The translations under genes were made by a program, and so were the position numbers. The notes under the pieces were generated by a model, which saw only the letters and a list, made by a program, of their open reading frames with translations, searched no databases and was not told the DNA's origin. From assembly GCA_964399875.1 (NCBI GenBank), contig CAYNRQ010000063.1, positions 1-6,243 on the forward strand: 6,243 nucleotides of DNA, read 5' to 3'. This stretch comes from CAYNRQ01 sp964399875. Lineage in GTDB: Archaea > Aenigmatarchaeota > Aenigmatarchaeia > QMZP01. Below, piece after piece: positions 5,972-6,243 of the stretch (its first letter is position 1; every line of letters starts with the position of its first letter).

Positions 5972-6165
5972 TGTGTGTCTGAAAAAAGATACAGCATGTT
6001 ATTGTTATAGGCGTTATAAAGGATGACAAGATTCCCGAAGAAATGAGGAGGTTGTAAAAAGAGCGCATCTTAAATGGGGACTCACGCTTCAAGTGTGAAG
6101 TAATCTCAGGTGATATAAATAAAAATAATGAAAGAATAAAGGATATAAAATGGTTCAGACAGTGA
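5968..6165 (+). pseudogene. Possible small reading frame with two in-frame stops, coupled to the ferredoxin
   Basis: Starting from the ATG that overlaps the ferredoxin stop, one frame reads MMCV, TGA (5980-5982), then KKIQHVIVIGVIKDDKIPEE and onward to TAA (6055-6057), then a further segment containing SRFKCEVISGDINKN, ending at TGA (6163-6165). No frameshift is needed. The middle segment looks protein-like (a hydrophobic VIVIGVI strand followed by a charged helix). I do not recognise the family. It may be a gene of about 65 residues killed by two nonsense changes, or chance coding appearance in intergenic DNA. A competing frame (about 6021-6098) is also open for ~25 codons. Confidence 0.3.
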
Positions 6166-6188
6166 TATAGATTATTCAAATCAGTTCC

Positions 6189-6243
6189 CCGGTCTCTGAC
6201 CGGTGGTTCCAAACAAGGTAATCGCTAACAGTCACCAGTCACT
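6189..6243 (-). repeat. Diverged, truncated third copy of the dispersed repeat at the window end
   Basis: A perfect hairpin, CCGGTC-TCT-GACCGG (6189-6203), includes TGACCGGTGGT (6197-6207), identical to 81-91 in element A. Next comes CAAACAAGGTAAT (6210-6222), resembling the outer end and box of the reverse complement of element A, and then CACCAGTCAC (6233-6242), identical to element B core 3246-3255. CAGTCAC is repeated in tandem at 6229-6242. The alignment is loose and gapped, so membership of the family is probable rather than certain. Confidence 0.4.

Noticed and set aside
5968..6165. Stop-codon recoding (selenocysteine or another readthrough)
   Set aside because: The frame contains both TGA and TAA, no SECIS-like structure is evident, and the TGA falls at the fifth codon; decay or chance is simpler.
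5961..6212. Minus-strand open frame of 83 codons with a hydrophobic middle
   Set aside because: It lies antisense to the ferredoxin tail and its downstream frame, has no recognisable motif or promoter, and its hydrophobic run reflects T-rich sequence.
1..6243. A circular plasmid or virus closed by the 11-bp terminal match
   Set aside because: The match belongs to a repeat found inside the window, no replication or capsid gene is present, and smc and dapB are chromosomal genes.

Overview
The window reads as a short piece of archaeal chromosome, perhaps an entire small metagenomic contig. Four things point to Archaea: an archaeal-type SMC ATPase, a SpoIIM-family (DUF95-like) membrane protein, a transposase remnant of the IS6/IS240-like kind common in archaea, and promoters with TATA-like boxes about 24-28 bp upstream of the start codons, as expected for leaderless archaeal mRNAs. 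Gene style and the short four-helix membrane protein suggest a DPANN-type lineage, but that placement is only an inference.

Left part (1-693): a structured ~100-bp repeat (element A, 22-118), then a minus-strand DDE transposase pseudogene (152-653) with two frameshifts and no N-terminus, then the terminator of smc. Centre (694-3159, minus): smc, encoding a complete SMC ATPase of only 821 residues. Both coiled-coil arms are about half the usual length. Upstream of smc lies element B (3218-3318), an inverted copy of element A, so the two copies bracket the transposase debris and smc.

Right part (plus strand): dapB (lysine/diaminopimelate pathway), then a SpoIIM-like multi-pass membrane protein whose probable TATA box overlaps the dapB stop codon. 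Next is a 125-residue four-helix membrane protein of unknown function with its own promoter, a Shine-Dalgarno site and a strong hairpin/T-tract terminator. A 56-residue 2[4Fe-4S] ferredoxin follows. Its stop overlaps the start of a small reading frame broken by two in-frame stops.

The genes do not form one pathway. They look like separately promoted housekeeping and envelope genes in a compact chromosome punctuated by a dispersed repeat family. Both window ends carry CACCAGTCACT, a sequence shared with the core arm of that repeat, so the contig probably ends where the assembly met further copies. The most unusual features are this repeat family (nested stems with recurring ATTAACC boxes), the symmetrically shortened SMC, the tandem Cys/Tyr motif in the SpoIIM-like protein, and the interrupted frame behind the ferredoxin. 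No defence system, CRISPR array or other complete novel system was seen.
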